Below the pieces are notes generated by a model. The model saw only the letters and a list, made by a program, of their open reading frames with translations, had not been told where the DNA came from and did not search any database. The translations under genes and the position numbers were made by a program. A stretch of DNA of 64,000 nt from Sphagnum magellanicum (Eukaryota; Streptophyta; Sphagnopsida; Sphagnales; Sphagnaceae), in NCBI GenBank assembly GCA_021904315.1, contig CM038923.1:13398038-13462037 (forward strand). The letters run 5' to 3'. Of this stretch, positions 1 through 12,566 are shown piece by piece; the stretch's first letter is position 1, and the number at the start of each line of letters is the position of its first letter.

Positions 1-2612
1 CTTGACCATAGCCATGGCACTTGCAAATCTTCTATTCTTACTCGGTACTCCCTTGTATCGCCACCACCTGCCTAGTGGCAGTCCCTTGACTCGTCTTCTA
101 CAAGTGCTGGTTGCATCCACTCGTAAATGCAGAGTGCAGGTGCCCGATGATGAGAGTTTGCTCTATGAAGTTCATGATAAAGAGTCTGCTATTGTGGGAA
201 GCCGTAGACTACATCATGTACATGACCTACGGTATGGCGTTCTTCATACCTTCATACCCGTGCATTTTCTTTTTTCAACCTTTGTTTTGTATTATACATA
301 CTTGGATTCAACCTGGTAATAAAAGTGGTTATTTGGAAAAAGAAATTCAAAAAAATTCAAAACATTGGAGAGCTTTGGTTGGGTATACCAGAAACTGGGT
401 TCTTTTGAATTTTTTCTGAGAACCAGGGTTCTGAATGGCATTGAGAACCGACCTGATAACCACCCATGCGTGTGTTGCTGTTTTTGACAACTGCCCCCAC
501 ATTGGTTGAAACTGAAACAAGGGAAAAGAGTATTATTATTTTTTAGTAAAAAATTATTTAATTTGAACATGACATGTTATCAACATATGAACGTGTGTTG
601 TCTGATTAGGTTTGATGTGCTATGTTGATATTATTCAAAAAATTGTTAACAACGAACAAATGTCAATACAAAATAATGATGATGAAAACGAGTGAATCTT
701 TAAACCCTAAACCTAGTAATTTTCCTAAGATACTTGGTGATGCAGTTTTTTTGACAAAGCAGCAGTGCAAATTGAAGAAGAACAAAAGTCTACTTCAGTG
801 CAAGCTCCAAATCCATGGAAACTCTGCACAGTAACCCAGGTTGGCAACAAGCTCTCTACAGCATCCATTATGCAACAATATTTCTGAACATGATTTATTT
901 GTCTTGCAAAAGCAGCTTAGCTTAGCTTAGCTTAAGATTAAAGCTCTAGACTTTTTGTCCTCTATGGTATCAAGTGTTAGAGTTAAAAACAGAGAATTGT
1001 CAAAAAAAAGTCTTGCAAAAGATCAACAAATTTTGGTTCTGGACATGAACTAACTAGTTGAGCTACAATCCCCAAAGGAAGTCACTTTCATTTTATTTTT
1101 CTTTCCAAATGACATGCAAAAAAGAAAAAAAGGTGCAACTAATTTTTCATGAAATTAATTTATAATTTACTTAGATGTAATAAAAAGGCATTAAAATTTT
1201 CATAATGTAAAATATGTTTAAAAATATATTAAAATATTCTCAATTTCAATAACATATTGAAACAATATGCCCTTTGATCTCCTCAAGTGTTTTAGAAAAT
1301 ATATAAAGAGTAACTTCCCCAGGGTTCACAGAAACTTTTGAACAAAGCAAAGATTGAAAATTTTCTCCACATAAGCTCTTGAGCTTGCTACCCTAATACG
1401 GTTATTAAATGATCATGATCGGAATGTCCAACATATGCTCTCAAGCTTGCTACCCTGCATATGGTTATTAACCAGTCATGATCGGAATGTTCAACATATG
1501 CTCTTGAGCTGGCTAACCTTGCATGCGGTTATTAAACGATTATGATTGGGATGTCGCGTATTCAATGGGCAGGTGGAGGAGCTGAAGGCCATAGTGCGGC
1601 TGATACCCACATGGGCGTGTACGATTATTGTCAGCACATTGGCTTTTCAATTCATAGTTGTTTCGGCCGGACAAACATTGACGATGGACAGACGGATTGG
1701 GAGTTTCGTAGTTCCGCCGCAATCCTTTGGCGTCGGGTTTGGTCTGCTCGTCATATGTGTTGTAGTCACCTACGATCTAGTCATGGTTCCACTCATGAGG
1801 CACTACACACATAATCCACGTGGTATATCAATCCTCCAAAGAATCGGCATCGGGATTTTTCTCTCCATTGTAGCGGCGGTGGCTTCTGGCATTATCGAGA
1901 GACAACGCCGCAAGGTCAGAATTTCTAAAGGGGGGAAAAAAAGAAAAAAGAAAAAAAGACTAAACTTTACACTTTGTAGTAGTATCATTATGATCAGGTT
2001 TATATCCATGGAATATCGTCCCATTAATCAAGAATCTGAAATTTACATGTGAAATTTTCCTTTCTTGTAATTTTTTTTTTTTTCCCCTTCTTGCAAAAGG
2101 TTTCATGGGAGACCAACACTGCTGAAAACCCCAATGCCACGGTACCTTTCCCCGTATGGTGGCTCTTGATACCCCTTACGATAGCCGGGCTGGCCGAGAT
2201 TACAGTCACAGTCGGGCAGCTCGACTTATTCTACCAGGAAGTCCCCGATAGCATCCGCAGCTTGGGAGCCGGTTTTGTCGCCGCAGCGAGCGGCATAGGC
2301 TCATTCCTTGGTAGCCTTCTACTCAGCGTGACGAACCGGATCACGAGCAGAAATGGAAAGAACCCATGGGTCGATCATATCATCAGCATCGGCCATGCAG
2401 ATTACTATTTCTGGTTAATGGCGATTTTGGCTGCGATCGACTTCATTGCTTTTCTTTACTTTGCACACATTTACAAGTACAAAATAGAGACCGAGAGCCA
2501 TATGCGCGGCTCTCTGGTAACAAGAGCTGCAACTAGAGCTAAGAATAATAACAATGAACTACAGAACTTAGCAACCACCCACCAAAGTGAATCAACAGCC
2601 ACCAGTATCTAG
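1..2612 (+). CDS. NPF (NRT1/PTR) family transporter, 3' part, four exons; 5' end outside window
   Basis: This is a proton-coupled nitrate/peptide family membrane transporter. Four exons fit in phase: <1-231, 746-839, 1573-1914 and 2100-2612 (stop included). All introns are GT-AG. Exon <1-231 carries the family segment PSGSPLTR and YEVHDKESAIVGSRR. The 94-bp exon restores FFDKAAV and NPWKLCTVTQ. Exon 1573-1914 starts VEELKAIVRLIPTW and contains DRRIGSFVVPP and NPRGISILQRIGIG. The last exon contains GQLDLFYQEVPDSIRSLGAG and the final transmembrane segments, then a polar tail. The junctions at 231/746 (phase 2), 839/1573 (phase 0) and 1914/2100 (phase 0) all keep the frame, and no stop falls inside the exons, so the visible part looks intact. 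The N-terminal helices, including the usual ExxE(K/R) region, lie upstream of the window. The substrate (nitrate, peptide, hormone) and NPF subfamily cannot be decided from this part. Confidence 0.9.
232..745 (+). other. NPF intron (first visible)
   Basis: The donor is CTACG|gtatgg and the acceptor is gatgcag followed by a run of seven T. The intron is phase 2. It contains the first copy of a dispersed repeat (about 527-630) whose second copy lies downstream of the gene. Confidence 0.8.
527..630 (+). repeat. Dispersed repeat, copy 1 (in NPF intron)
   Basis: The stretch around tttgaacatgacatgttat and gtgtgttgt is repeated in the same orientation at about 3316-3420. The pair shares roughly 100 bp with scattered mismatches. 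The element type is unknown; it could be the remnant of a short mobile element or a duplication that flanks the last three exons. Confidence 0.6.
840..1572 (+). other. NPF intron (second visible), carrying a 62-bp tandem repeat
   Basis: The donor follows ACCCAG (gttggc) and the acceptor is gggcag|GTGGAG. The intron holds a short AGCTT run near 907-933 and, at its 3' end, a three-copy 62/63-bp tandem repeat. Confidence 0.8.
1369..1555 (+). repeat. 62/63-bp tandem repeat, three copies, next to a splice acceptor
   Basis: Copies start at 1369, 1431 and 1494. Each has the pattern acat-a/t-gctct, a gctt/gctggcta segment, ggttattaa and atgatcggaatgt. The third copy ends about 17 bp before the acceptor at 1572, so the array supplies the 3' intron sequence, including several ttattaa-type candidate branch sites. 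Confidence 0.85.
1915..2099 (+). other. NPF intron (third visible)
   Basis: This is a 185-bp phase-0 intron. The donor is CAAG|gtcaga. The acceptor follows a strong poly-T tract and reads ttgcaaaag|GTTTCATGG. Confidence 0.85.
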
Positions 2613-5600
2613 GAAAGAGTACCTGCCTAAGTGAGACCTCTGAAGTGATGATCTATTGCACTATTTGCTTTTGTTGTGGGGTGAGTATGTTGAAGAGGGT
2701 CCTAGTGGTATGTCTCGCTTTGCCAACCTCCCAAGTTTACTAATTTTGGGATTTTGTTGCCTGTTGCTGTGGGGAAGTTTTTAAAGGAAGCATTCCAAAT
2801 AGTATCAATTGCGTTAGTTTTGTCTATGTTACTTGCACCAGAGTTGCACCCGATATTTTCTGTTGTCCTTGTTTGCCAAAGACGGGGTTGGGGTTGCCTC
2901 ACTAGGGTCTGCCATTAAAGTACCAGTGGAACTCAAGATAATGAAATCAGAATGATCTGATCCCTGAAGGTCTATAGGTCAATCACAAGTAGAGAAATTT
3001 TAGGAAACTACCTGATGCAAGACGTTTCAGTACTCTGTAGCATATGGTTGCTTTGTTTCATGATTTATTAAGTTGAGGTTCTGTGTGTTTGTGTACCCAC
3101 TTTTTCGGTACACCTTGATCCATTGGAAGCTTGTTAAATCCCTTGGGTTGTTTAATGTAGATAGTTCAACTAATTTTGTATGGTTATGTACTATATACAT
3201 CTTTTGTAAAATGTTTTGAGTACATGTAATTTTTATTTTTTTTGTGATCTCGAAGTATTTGTTTTTTTCTTGTTTTGGTGCAAATAATGAGGAATTATTA
3301 CATGTTACACATTGTATCATACTATTATTATTTTTCAGTATAAACTTATCTATTTGAACATGACATGTTATTGACATGTGAATGTGTGTTGTTTAATTAG
3401 ATCTCATGTTGATATGGTTCATGCACACATTTTCTTCCTTCGATTATGGTTTGCATTCACTTAAAGTGCTACATAACAAATGATGTTAATCTCATTATGT
3501 GTGTTTTTATGTGAAAAGACATGATTGAAAGATTTAATGAACCAAAAATAGAAAGATGTAATATTCTTTTCAATGTTTTTCCTATGTATTTCTCTTTTTG
3601 GTTGAAAACGTATTTTGATATGTGTTTTGATAATTTGACTAAGATTTATGCATCACATCATTACTATGTAACACAACCCATATGATAACAAACCATTTAT
3701 ACATTTACAAGCATGTTTTAAATGAGAAATGTATTTATCTTTCAAAAGAGAAAAAAACACATAAACACTTAAAACCTACATATTTGACAAATTATTTAAA
3801 GAAGATGAAACAAATTGAAGATGCAATTTAATATAAAAGAAAAGTGATCAAATAATGACTAAAAATATATACATGTTATTTTTAAAAAATAAAATCACAT
3901 TTAACATTTTATTCTCCTATAAAATCAATCTTCAACAAAATTGAATGAAGATTTATGAATGTTTACAAAATGTTACACATGCAAAATGTCATTTGATCAC
4001 TATTACAAGATTGCATACATATTATGAATAAATATACTAAAATAACTTTATGCATATCTTTTGACAAATCAATGGTTATTAATAATCTATTGGGATAATG
4101 GCATGTTGTACAATCCAATTTTTCTTATCATAAATATATAGAACTTAAACCTTTGCAAGAATTTTTTATTGAATAAAAATGATATTGTATGTATTCATGA
4201 TGAATTAAAATTGTGATATTTTCATTAGTGTTTTTTGGATATTCATTAACTAAAGATGTAATTTGAAACATTATTAATGATACGGGCAAATGACCAATGT
4301 TGTCTTCATTACAAATGTCATTTGCTTGATGATAAATCCTAATAAATTAACAATATAAAAAATATTGATTCCTTATTATATGAATTTAATACCCTTGCCA
4401 CCTATGGAAACCCTTAGTTATGTTATTGACATTGCAAAAGAAGATAGAAGATGAAAATGTTGCCATAAATCAAACACGGTTTGATGAGATTAAATTGTTT
4501 GTATGTATTTTTAAATTCATTTGGTGATCCTTATCCTTTATGCAAATATGAATATTAAAAAATCATTTTATTTACTGCATAATTTATTGTACACTAACAT
4601 CATTTTTAAATTTAAATTTCATTTATTAACATAGTACCTAGAAAAGTTTTATTAATTATATTATTTATAAAAACAATGTAATTTTCACATTTATTTTTAA
4701 AGGAAAATACATAGTTTTTGAAAGTATTCAAGAATATTTTACTCTTGACATGAAATATTAAAAATTCATTAACATGTGTTGAAACTTCCTTTATAATACA
4801 TTAATCAATTTCATTTAAGCAATTTTTTAAGTATTATGAATTTATTAAGTCACGTGTGCTTTTGATATTTCATGAATATGTTGTAATGGTTGCAACTTTC
4901 TTTTAATGTGTGTTGTTATTTGAATTAAAGGCATGGGAGGATGAATGACTTGTTGCCGTAAAAGTTTTACAAGAAAGAAAAAGGAAGGAAAAGAAAGTAC
5001 AAAAAAAGGGAAGAAAAAAAAAATGATCTAGTTTGTGAACATTACACCAATGCTTGCAAATTAGGTGCAAGTTGAAATAGGCAAGACTTCAAAAACCATG
5101 TAAATTAATCACACATTTTTTTAATTATAATTTGTTTTTCATTTCTCAGGTAATTGAAACATGTTCAAAGTTTGACTTTTGATTTCAAATTTTACATTAC
5201 TTAAAGATTTGATATTTTGGTTAAATCAATTGCATGTTAACCGTAAATCACATGACTTTCGATCGATGATCACTATGTATCACATTAAGGTTTTGGAAGC
5301 TTTGAAATTCCTTTCTACATGTTGTTGTTTAAAAATGCATGATTCACATTCAAATGCATTTGTGTTTTACCTTTTCATTCAATAACTACATTTTTAGATT
5401 TGATGGTGTAACAAATAATACATTAAAGTTATAATGTCCTACATGTTTTAAATGTCAACATTTTGTTTCATATGAAAGGAACATGTTTTGGTTAATTAGT
5501 TTTTGTTTGAATTTTATGTTGTAGTTTCACCAACAAGCACCTCAAGAACAATTAAATAATAGATGAGAACTTCTTCCTAAAACCTATTTTAAAAAACCCC

Positions 5601-6074
5601 TTTAATAGTCTACCTATATTAGCTAGGAATAGAAATCTAACTACATTAACCGAAAACAACTATTTTTTTCCCAAATGTTTTCAAAGAACAAGGAACCTTG
5701 TGATAAAATACTACTATTAAAAAAATACATTTACAATAATGTGAAATTTCACACCCAAAAAAAAGGTCTTGGTGTATTTTAAATCATTAAATCACAGTTT
5801 ATATCCATACATTCCTCAATGGATTTGATGTGATTCATTTTTATAATGTTAATATGATTATTTTTGAAATCCACATTTGACATTTTGTTTGTCATATAAA
5901 AAACATTGTTGCATGAATCTTCTATTAAAAAAAATGATCATTTTATATATTATTCATGGATTATCAATGTATGGCAACTAATTATCTTTCAAATATTTTA
6001 TTTAAGTAAATTTTAAATATAAAAATATTTTGACCTGATATCAATTGATCATCATTAGCAGTGCAAGCAACATG
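2613..6074. other. AT-rich intergenic DNA, no gene recognised
   Basis: The first few hundred bases are probably the 3' untranslated region of the NPF gene. The rest is strongly AT-rich with only short chance ORFs. The only structure noted is the second copy of the dispersed repeat near 3316-3420. Confidence 0.6.
3316..3420 (+). repeat. Dispersed repeat, copy 2
   Basis: It matches about 527-630 in the same orientation (tattattatttttcagta, then tttgaacatgacatgttat, then gtgtgttgt). See copy 1. Confidence 0.6.
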
Positions 6075-7745
6075 AAACCCAAGTTAATTAACCAAATGAA
6101 ATGATTTTTGATGAAAAAACATGACCCCGAGCAATCCATGACCTTGGATGAAATAAATTTTGATGGATAAATTTATCCACATTGAATAGATGAATTCAAT
6201 GTATGAATTACATCCAAAAGCAATCACATGTATTTTTATGGATGTGAAATGATTCAATTGGACAAATTTTACCCAAGAAGATTAATAAATGATAGAATGA
6301 AATTTCATGTTATTTCAAAATGGAAAACATTGCATGCATGGAATATTACCTATAGTTTATTGCATCCATGAAATAATTCATTCAAAGTTTGTTTACGTAA
6401 TATAGTTCATCTAAATTCCATGATGGAACATCCATGGAATATCCTCCATGTATTTGAATGGATTAATCTTCATTCATATTTTTGTGGATGAAATTTCATT
6501 ACGTTTAGGATAAAATGAAGTTCACGTATGAAATATCATTTGCATTATTATTTCATCCACAAAATATACTTCATTCATAGTTTTTTTACATTCAATAAAA
6601 TTCAGCCATATTTGTTGGATGAATATCAATGAAATATCATTTGTGAATTTTCAATGGATGAACTTGGTTGAATGGATCATATTTCATGAACTTTCAAGAT
6701 GAATTAAAAATCATGCATATTTTTTTCCAATCTTTCATCATAAAAGTTCATCCAAATTGCATTCAAAAAATTTCATCCATGATACATTATAATCTAGCAT
6801 GGGATTTAGGTAGCATTTGAATTCAATTGTGTTGAAAATTTTGTGCCAACAAAATCTACTCCATGCATTCCATGTTCCATTGTCATTAATTAGTAACTAA
6901 TTGGATCCCCATCCTCCCATATATGTCAATGTTAAACAAACATGATGATGAGATGCATCAACTTTTAGATTAATGTAACTAACAAGAACTAACTATTGTA
7001 AAGAACCACTAGTCATAAAGTTGCATATATGGAATTTCATGAATGAAATAAAATTGTGGACAATATTCTATATTGGATAAAAAAATTCATGATCTTGAAT
7101 TTCATGAAATTTTTTCCATGAAAATTCAGCCATTCATCCATTGAAAATTCACAAATGATATTTTATGCACATTCATCCATAAAAAAATGGATGATCAATT
7201 TTTATGGTTGAAATAAAATTGAACTAAACTATATTTCATGGATGGAATAACCAATGTAGATGAAATTTCCTAACTTTTTTCATCTTAAAATGTCATCAAA
7301 TGTCACTTAAGAAAATCCATCCATTTTGCCATGAACTTTCATCCACAAAAGTTATGAATGAAGGATTATCTATTTTTCAATATCAATGAATTTTCATTCA
7401 TGGAATCTAGATGAATTGTGATAGACATAAAATGAATTTTGGATGAATTATTTTAGAGTTGAAATGAATTTCTAGATGATATTCCATGCATGAAAATTGT
7501 TTAATTTTGAAACAACCTAAAATTCCATCGAAATGTTTATTCATTCATTAGAAGAAATTTCATTTAATGGGGTCATTTCCCGTTCATAAAAAAATCCTTT
7601 TGATTTCATTGGACATAATTCGTACATGGAATTCATTTAATCAAAGGGGATAGATTCATCCATCAATGTTTATTTCATCCATAGACATAAATTGCTTTGA
7701 ATCATGGTTTCTCCATGAAAAACCATATGTGGTTAGTTAATTTCA
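6075..7745. repeat. Long imperfect palindrome (foldback element)
   Basis: The first half, read forward, matches the second half read in reverse complement. Three pairs show this: gttaattaacca near 6078 with ggttagttaatt near 7731; ggatgaaataaa and attgatggat near 6138-6160 with their complements near 7645-7690; and the ~45 bp around aatatcatttgtgaattttc near 6640 with its complement near 7140-7185. The centre is near 6900. Both halves are full of GGATGAA/TTCATCC words. No transposase is seen, so this could be a non-autonomous foldback or long-TIR element. A partial second copy lies at the end of the right arm, about 62690-64000. Confidence 0.7.
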
Positions 7746-7978
7746 CCAATCATCCATTCAGATCATGATTTATCATGTTATTCACATATCATTCAATGCA
7801 CTTAAATTCCACATTGTTTATAAATTTTGGAAGGCAAATGCCTAAGAGGTTATGGAATGCACTTAAGTATGGATGGAAAACCTCCCACAAATGGAGTGAC
7901 AAAAAAAATTAAAATTTGAATTTGAATCCTTTCACATTGCTCTCGAAATACAGTTAAAAATAATCTCATGACGTTAAC

Positions 7979-8266
7979 TTGAAAGGGTTACCTCACAAGG
8001 TTAAAAGGCCATCAAATCCACCCCCCCAAAAAAAAATTGAAGCGGTAAAGAAGAAGAAGACAAAGAAGGAAAAACAAAAAAAATACATAGGTTTGAACCC
8101 TGAATGGGCAACCTATGAAAATTGGGTAGTCTTTTGGGAGGAAGTTTCAAATAGAAAAGTGATAAATTTTAGGCATTGTGCAACTTCTAAATTTTTTAAT
8201 TTGGGCAATACACAAGATGAAATGCCTCCTAAACTTTTCATATGGCAACATGGAGTTGTCAATTAA
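7979..8266 (+). other. Unidentified 95-aa ORF, lysine-rich N-terminus
   Basis: The reading frame starts in a basic stretch rich in KKK and KEK, followed by PEWATYENWVVFWEEVSNRK and a C-terminal FIWQHGVVN. The corresponding DNA lies inverted at about 62200-62490. I do not recognise a family. It may be a fragment of a mobile-element protein. It lies inside the repeat arm, has no visible promoter and could be a chance ORF. Confidence 0.3.
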
Positions 8267-8388
8267 TGTTAAATCTTCCTTGCTAATGATGTTACATTAG
8301 AAAATTTGAAAAAACAAAACAAAAAAATCCTTGGTCTTCACTCTCCATAGAGGGGGGTTGTTGTTATGCTCATTGCACCCTAATCAAA

Positions 8389-8661
8389 TTGTTTGATTCA
8401 TTCGTGATTAAGGTAAACATGTCTATGAATGGCATGTATTATATGCATTTTGTTTTGTTTTGTCACACTAAGATCTCCCAAACCAAGGTGCTTCATGCCA
8501 TGCTTTTGTTCACCATCACTACTGTTACAACCACCAAGTGTGACAAATTGGAAAATGATTTTTTGGACCCATTTTCAAGTTTGTTCATGAAATGCAAAGT
8601 ACTAAACTCTATTCTAGTAATGTTACATTTTACTTTGGTTACAAAGAGCTTCCCAATTTAG
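8389..8661 (+). other. Unidentified small ORF present in both arms
   Basis: This frame encodes 90 aa with SQTKVLHAMLLFTIT and KCDKLENDFLDPFSSLF. The same frame stays open for 75 aa in the inverted arm (60846-61073). The right-arm copy is split from its upstream part by the 956-bp insertion at 61079. Family unknown; probably non-functional. Confidence 0.25.
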
Positions 8662-9189
8662 TTTTTCCTACTCTTCCAATGGTTGTTTATACATGAGCTT
8701 CAAGAACAACTAATTTGTGGAATTGAGTTTCAACACCATCAGATTGTGGAGCTTCAACCTTAGCAACTTTTAAGGAGCATTGCTATGAAAGGGTGTTGGT
8801 GGTAGGAGTGTGAGAAGCAATGGAGATGGGCATTTGAAGAGGAGCATGGAGGTGGGGGCAATATTAGCAAAATGTGAAAGCTTGTAGTTGTTGAAGGTTT
8901 TTTTTTTGTTCGAGTTGCCCTTTTGTTTCAGGTTTTTTTTTGGGGTCATGGTTGCCCTTTTTGAGTCAAGTTGTCCTTTTGTTATGAGTTGCCTTTTATT
9001 TTTATTTTTTCAAGGATGGCATCCATTTCCTCTCCCCATCATTCTTGAAATTTTTTATCTTTTAAGGGGGTTTTGCCCCCTTTTAGTTTTGAGTCTTTTA
9101 TTCTCATTATTTTCATGTTTTCGCCTTCGATTTTAAGGCTTCCTCCCTCTTCCAATCTTGGTGTGGTTCTTCATATTCATTGCACGGTT

Positions 9190-11000
9190 GGTCCCTTATG
9201 TTCCTCATAGGTCAAAATGGGGCCCACCACAACATCTCTTGTTCCGAATGTGGGTCATTATTTTCACATGGCATGGGGTGTCACCAAATGCACTATTAAA
9301 TATTTTCATGTTCTTCTAGTAGGTGATGCCCATGGTGCTTCAATTACCCCCTTGGTTTGTTCTCCACCTCTGGCTCCATGGGCCTGGGTTTTAATTTTGG
9401 AACCCCTTGGTGCCTTTCATTGAAGTCTTCATCACCCCCATTTGTACTTGCACATACCTTTTGCTTTGTGGCAAGAGGTGTAATTAGGTTTTTGACTCCC
9501 TTTCGATTGTGTTGTTCAAAATCTATTTGATGTGGCCACTTAACATTTATTCCTTTTGTTTCCACAATGGTGTCTCACCTTTCCCCTTAAAGGTGGATCA
9601 GTTGGGCATCGAAAGACCAAGGCGTGCCTTTGATGATTCCTTTCAAATGATTGGGAAAAATATGAAGCAAAACATCTTCTCAAAGCATGGGCATTTGTGG
9701 TGGTGTTGCTTGTGAGTCAAGTTCCTTTGGTGACCATGTTTTCTTTAGATCTTGTGCATGTCCTTCCCCCTGTTTGTTACTTTGAACAAGGTTTAGCCCT
9801 TAGGCATGCAAGGGAATTCACATGCATTGCTAGGGCTCTACCCCCCCTCCCCTCTTTGCCCCAACTCTAACCTCTTTTAAGATTATCAACATGTTGTGAG
9901 CTTTGTATCTTTCAAGCTCAACTTTTTGTTGATTGGATTCATAGATGGATTTTCAATCAAATGAAGACCTTGAATTTTCTTTTAATTCTTTTATGTTGGC
10001 ATTCATGCATTTGTCCCATTTGTCAACATGGGTCTTTTAGCCATGGACTTCAAACATTTCGAAGATTCTTTTGACCTAAAGCATATAATGAGTGTTTTCA
10101 TCTAGCTCACTAGCTAGGTTACCATGTGGCCATAGGCTGTATCCTAGGGTCTATTGTTTAGATTTTTAGTGCCGTTAGGATTTTGACTTTGGCCAAACCT
10201 TTAGGTGGTGTTCAACCAATAATAATGAACAAGGTGTTTTATTGGCTTGTAAGGCATTGTGTATTTAATTCAATGATGCGTTCTTTTCACATATGTTACC
10301 ACATCAGTTTGGTGTGGATATTAGGGGCGGGTGTGAGGTTATGGTTCATGTTATCCAAATTTGTTTAAAAGTCCAATTTGATTGGGCATTGCTTCAAGTG
10401 GACATTGTAAACGCTTTCAAATCCATTTTGTGTAAGGCTATATTTTAGGAGCTTTGGGTAGTAGGAGGCAAATTATAATAGCTTTTCCCTTTTGTTTATG
10501 TTTATTATGCTTACGAATCTCTTTCATCTTTTAGTCGTCACTTCCCTTCAAGAGATTTGTCCATCCTTTTTTCATCTATTGGTGTGTGCCAAGGCAATCT
10601 ATTTGTCAAACCCCTCTTTGTTCTTGCCCATTTTCATGATTTGCATTGTTTGTCAAACATTTTTCTCTTTTGTCTTTTTCCCTCTTTAGTTGATGACTCC
10701 CACGTCCTTGACCCCGTTTCTATCATGACCTTTGCTTTTGATCATTTCATCTTTCAACTAGTGTTCATGGCACAAGTTGTTTAGCCGCGCAAATGCTTAG
10801 CTCGGACCCTTTAAGGCCTCCCCCCTATTGACTTGTTTTTTTTCTTGCCATTGAGGTTTTTGGGTGTTTGCATCAACAAGCCAACAATTTTTTCAATCGT
10901 TTTGCTAGCATGACTCAATTAACAAAAGTCATCGAAAGTCTTCTTCTTTTGGTTTTGCATGCATTTTATAACTAGAGGGTGTTAGTGGTGTTGCAACAAA
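9190..11000 (+). pseudogene. Decayed LINE (non-LTR) reverse transcriptase ORF, left arm
   Basis: Several frames together read like a plant non-LTR reverse transcriptase. An N-terminal stretch, VGHYFHMAWGVTKCTIK and VLLVGDAHGA, lies near 9250-9340. RRAFDDSFQMIGKNMKQ is near 9630. The RT start LAKPLGGVQPIIMNKVFYWL is near 10190. Motif A region QVDIVNAF is near 10400, and the catalytic box region LVDDSHVLDPVSI is near 10690. The frame is interrupted by many stops and shifts, so no protein can be made. Neither an endonuclease domain nor a poly-A tail was identified. The inverted copy is at 58690-60330, so this insertion predates the arm duplication. Confidence 0.7.
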
Positions 11001-12138
11001 TACAAGCTACATCTATTTCGAGGTGAGTCATTATTGTTGGTGAAGGTTTTTCTATGCTAGGTTTTTTTCTAGCATAACTCTCCTTTCCTTTTCTAACATG
11101 TTTCTTGTGACAAGGGGGTTGGGTATGTGACTTTTTCCCATTCTTCTTACTTGTCCACTTGGTAAAGGTTTTTGTTTTATGGCCTAGATGTGGGTCCTTT
11201 CCTTTTGTTTTTCATTCTCCCCCTTCATTGGGTGCTTTATCTTAATAAATTTTTAGCAAGGTTTCATCATCTTGATATCTTCAAAAAACACTCAACGAAT
11301 AGGGGTGCACCAATTTGGATTGAGACTATTTGGAGCTACTATGTGGAAGCTATTCATTATTGAATCATTTTCTCAATGAAAATTAAATAAAATTGAAATT
11401 GAAAATCGTATTGGAATTTGGGGGCATTCTTGGTGTTGTTGAAAAGCCTTGAACAAGTCAAATTTAATAAGATTATTTCACAATTTTTAGAGCCAAGGTG
11501 TGAAAGATATTGATTTTTTAATGAATTTTGTTACCAAAAATTCAAACAAACTACAAAAATTTGGTTTGAAAGGAAAAATCAGTTGAGCTCTCAATGTGTT
11601 CACACTTGGGGCAACAACATAGGCTACATTAGTGTTATATTAGTATTGGAATTTTGACGTCAATCTCACAAATTAATGGCAAAATTTTAACTTGCAATAT
11701 TACAATTTTTCAAATGAGTTTATGTCATTAATGTCAAATAGTAATGAATATATAATTCACCTATTTAAAAAACCACATATTTTAAATTGTAATAAATGAA
11801 ATCACAAATTTTACCTCACATAGGTCAAAAACCAAAACCTTGGTATTGTAAGGAAAAACCATATGATATTGTTGAGTTTAGGGTTTGCTGTTGGGCACCA
11901 ACTAGAATTGTTGTGATCTTTGCCAACAAACATCATCATTGAAAATTTTTGTTTTTTGGTTATAGACTCATTGGTTATCTTATTGTGATTTTTTTAGATA
12001 CCTAACTAATTAGAATGTACCTTAACCCATTAAATTTTTTCCTCTAACATTTGTGGGTTGTTTCAAGAAATAAAATGCCTCCTCCATCTAGCATTTCAAA
12101 TTTGGAAATGACTCTCATCTTTTTTCTTCAAAAAAAAT

Positions 12139-12381
12139 TTGGATAATTTCTTTATGTTTGGTAAAATCCTTAGTGCACTCCCAAGACAAACTTTATGGGA
12201 TAAGGTATCCATTTCACTTAACTATCAACCCAAAAAAATAGACCTTCAAGTGAATAATATGTATGGGATAAAAAGTGGTGTTATTGATAACAAGGTAAAC
12301 AACACATTGGAATTGTGTAAACAACATAGGAAAACATTTGGCAAAGTATATGAAATTAAGGATCAAATCATTGACACCTAA
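12139..12381 (+). other. Unidentified 80-aa ORF kept open in both arms
   Basis: It contains ALPRQTLWDKVSISLNYQPK and QHRKTFGKVYEIKDQ. The inverted copy (57112-57375) is also open and differs at about 7 of 77 shared residues. That is close to what neutral drift in the arms would give, so openness is weak evidence of function. No family was recognised. Confidence 0.3.
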
Positions 12382-12566
12382 AAGGAACTTTGTTAGGAAC
12401 ATGATTGGGAACATGTAGGGGAACAAAACTTTTCATCCCCAAAAATTCAAGTTCCCCTTTCCCTTAAAGGTAAAAATAGTGATCAACATGTTTAATTCAT
12501 ATTAGCTCACCTCATCAAACACCTAAAAATTATTTTTGGAACAATTTTCAACATTCATTTCATATA

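Noticed and set aside
2-319. Whole 105-aa ORF at window start as one exon
   Set aside because: Family similarity ends at HDLR, and a good donor occurs at 231/232. The remaining residues are intron.
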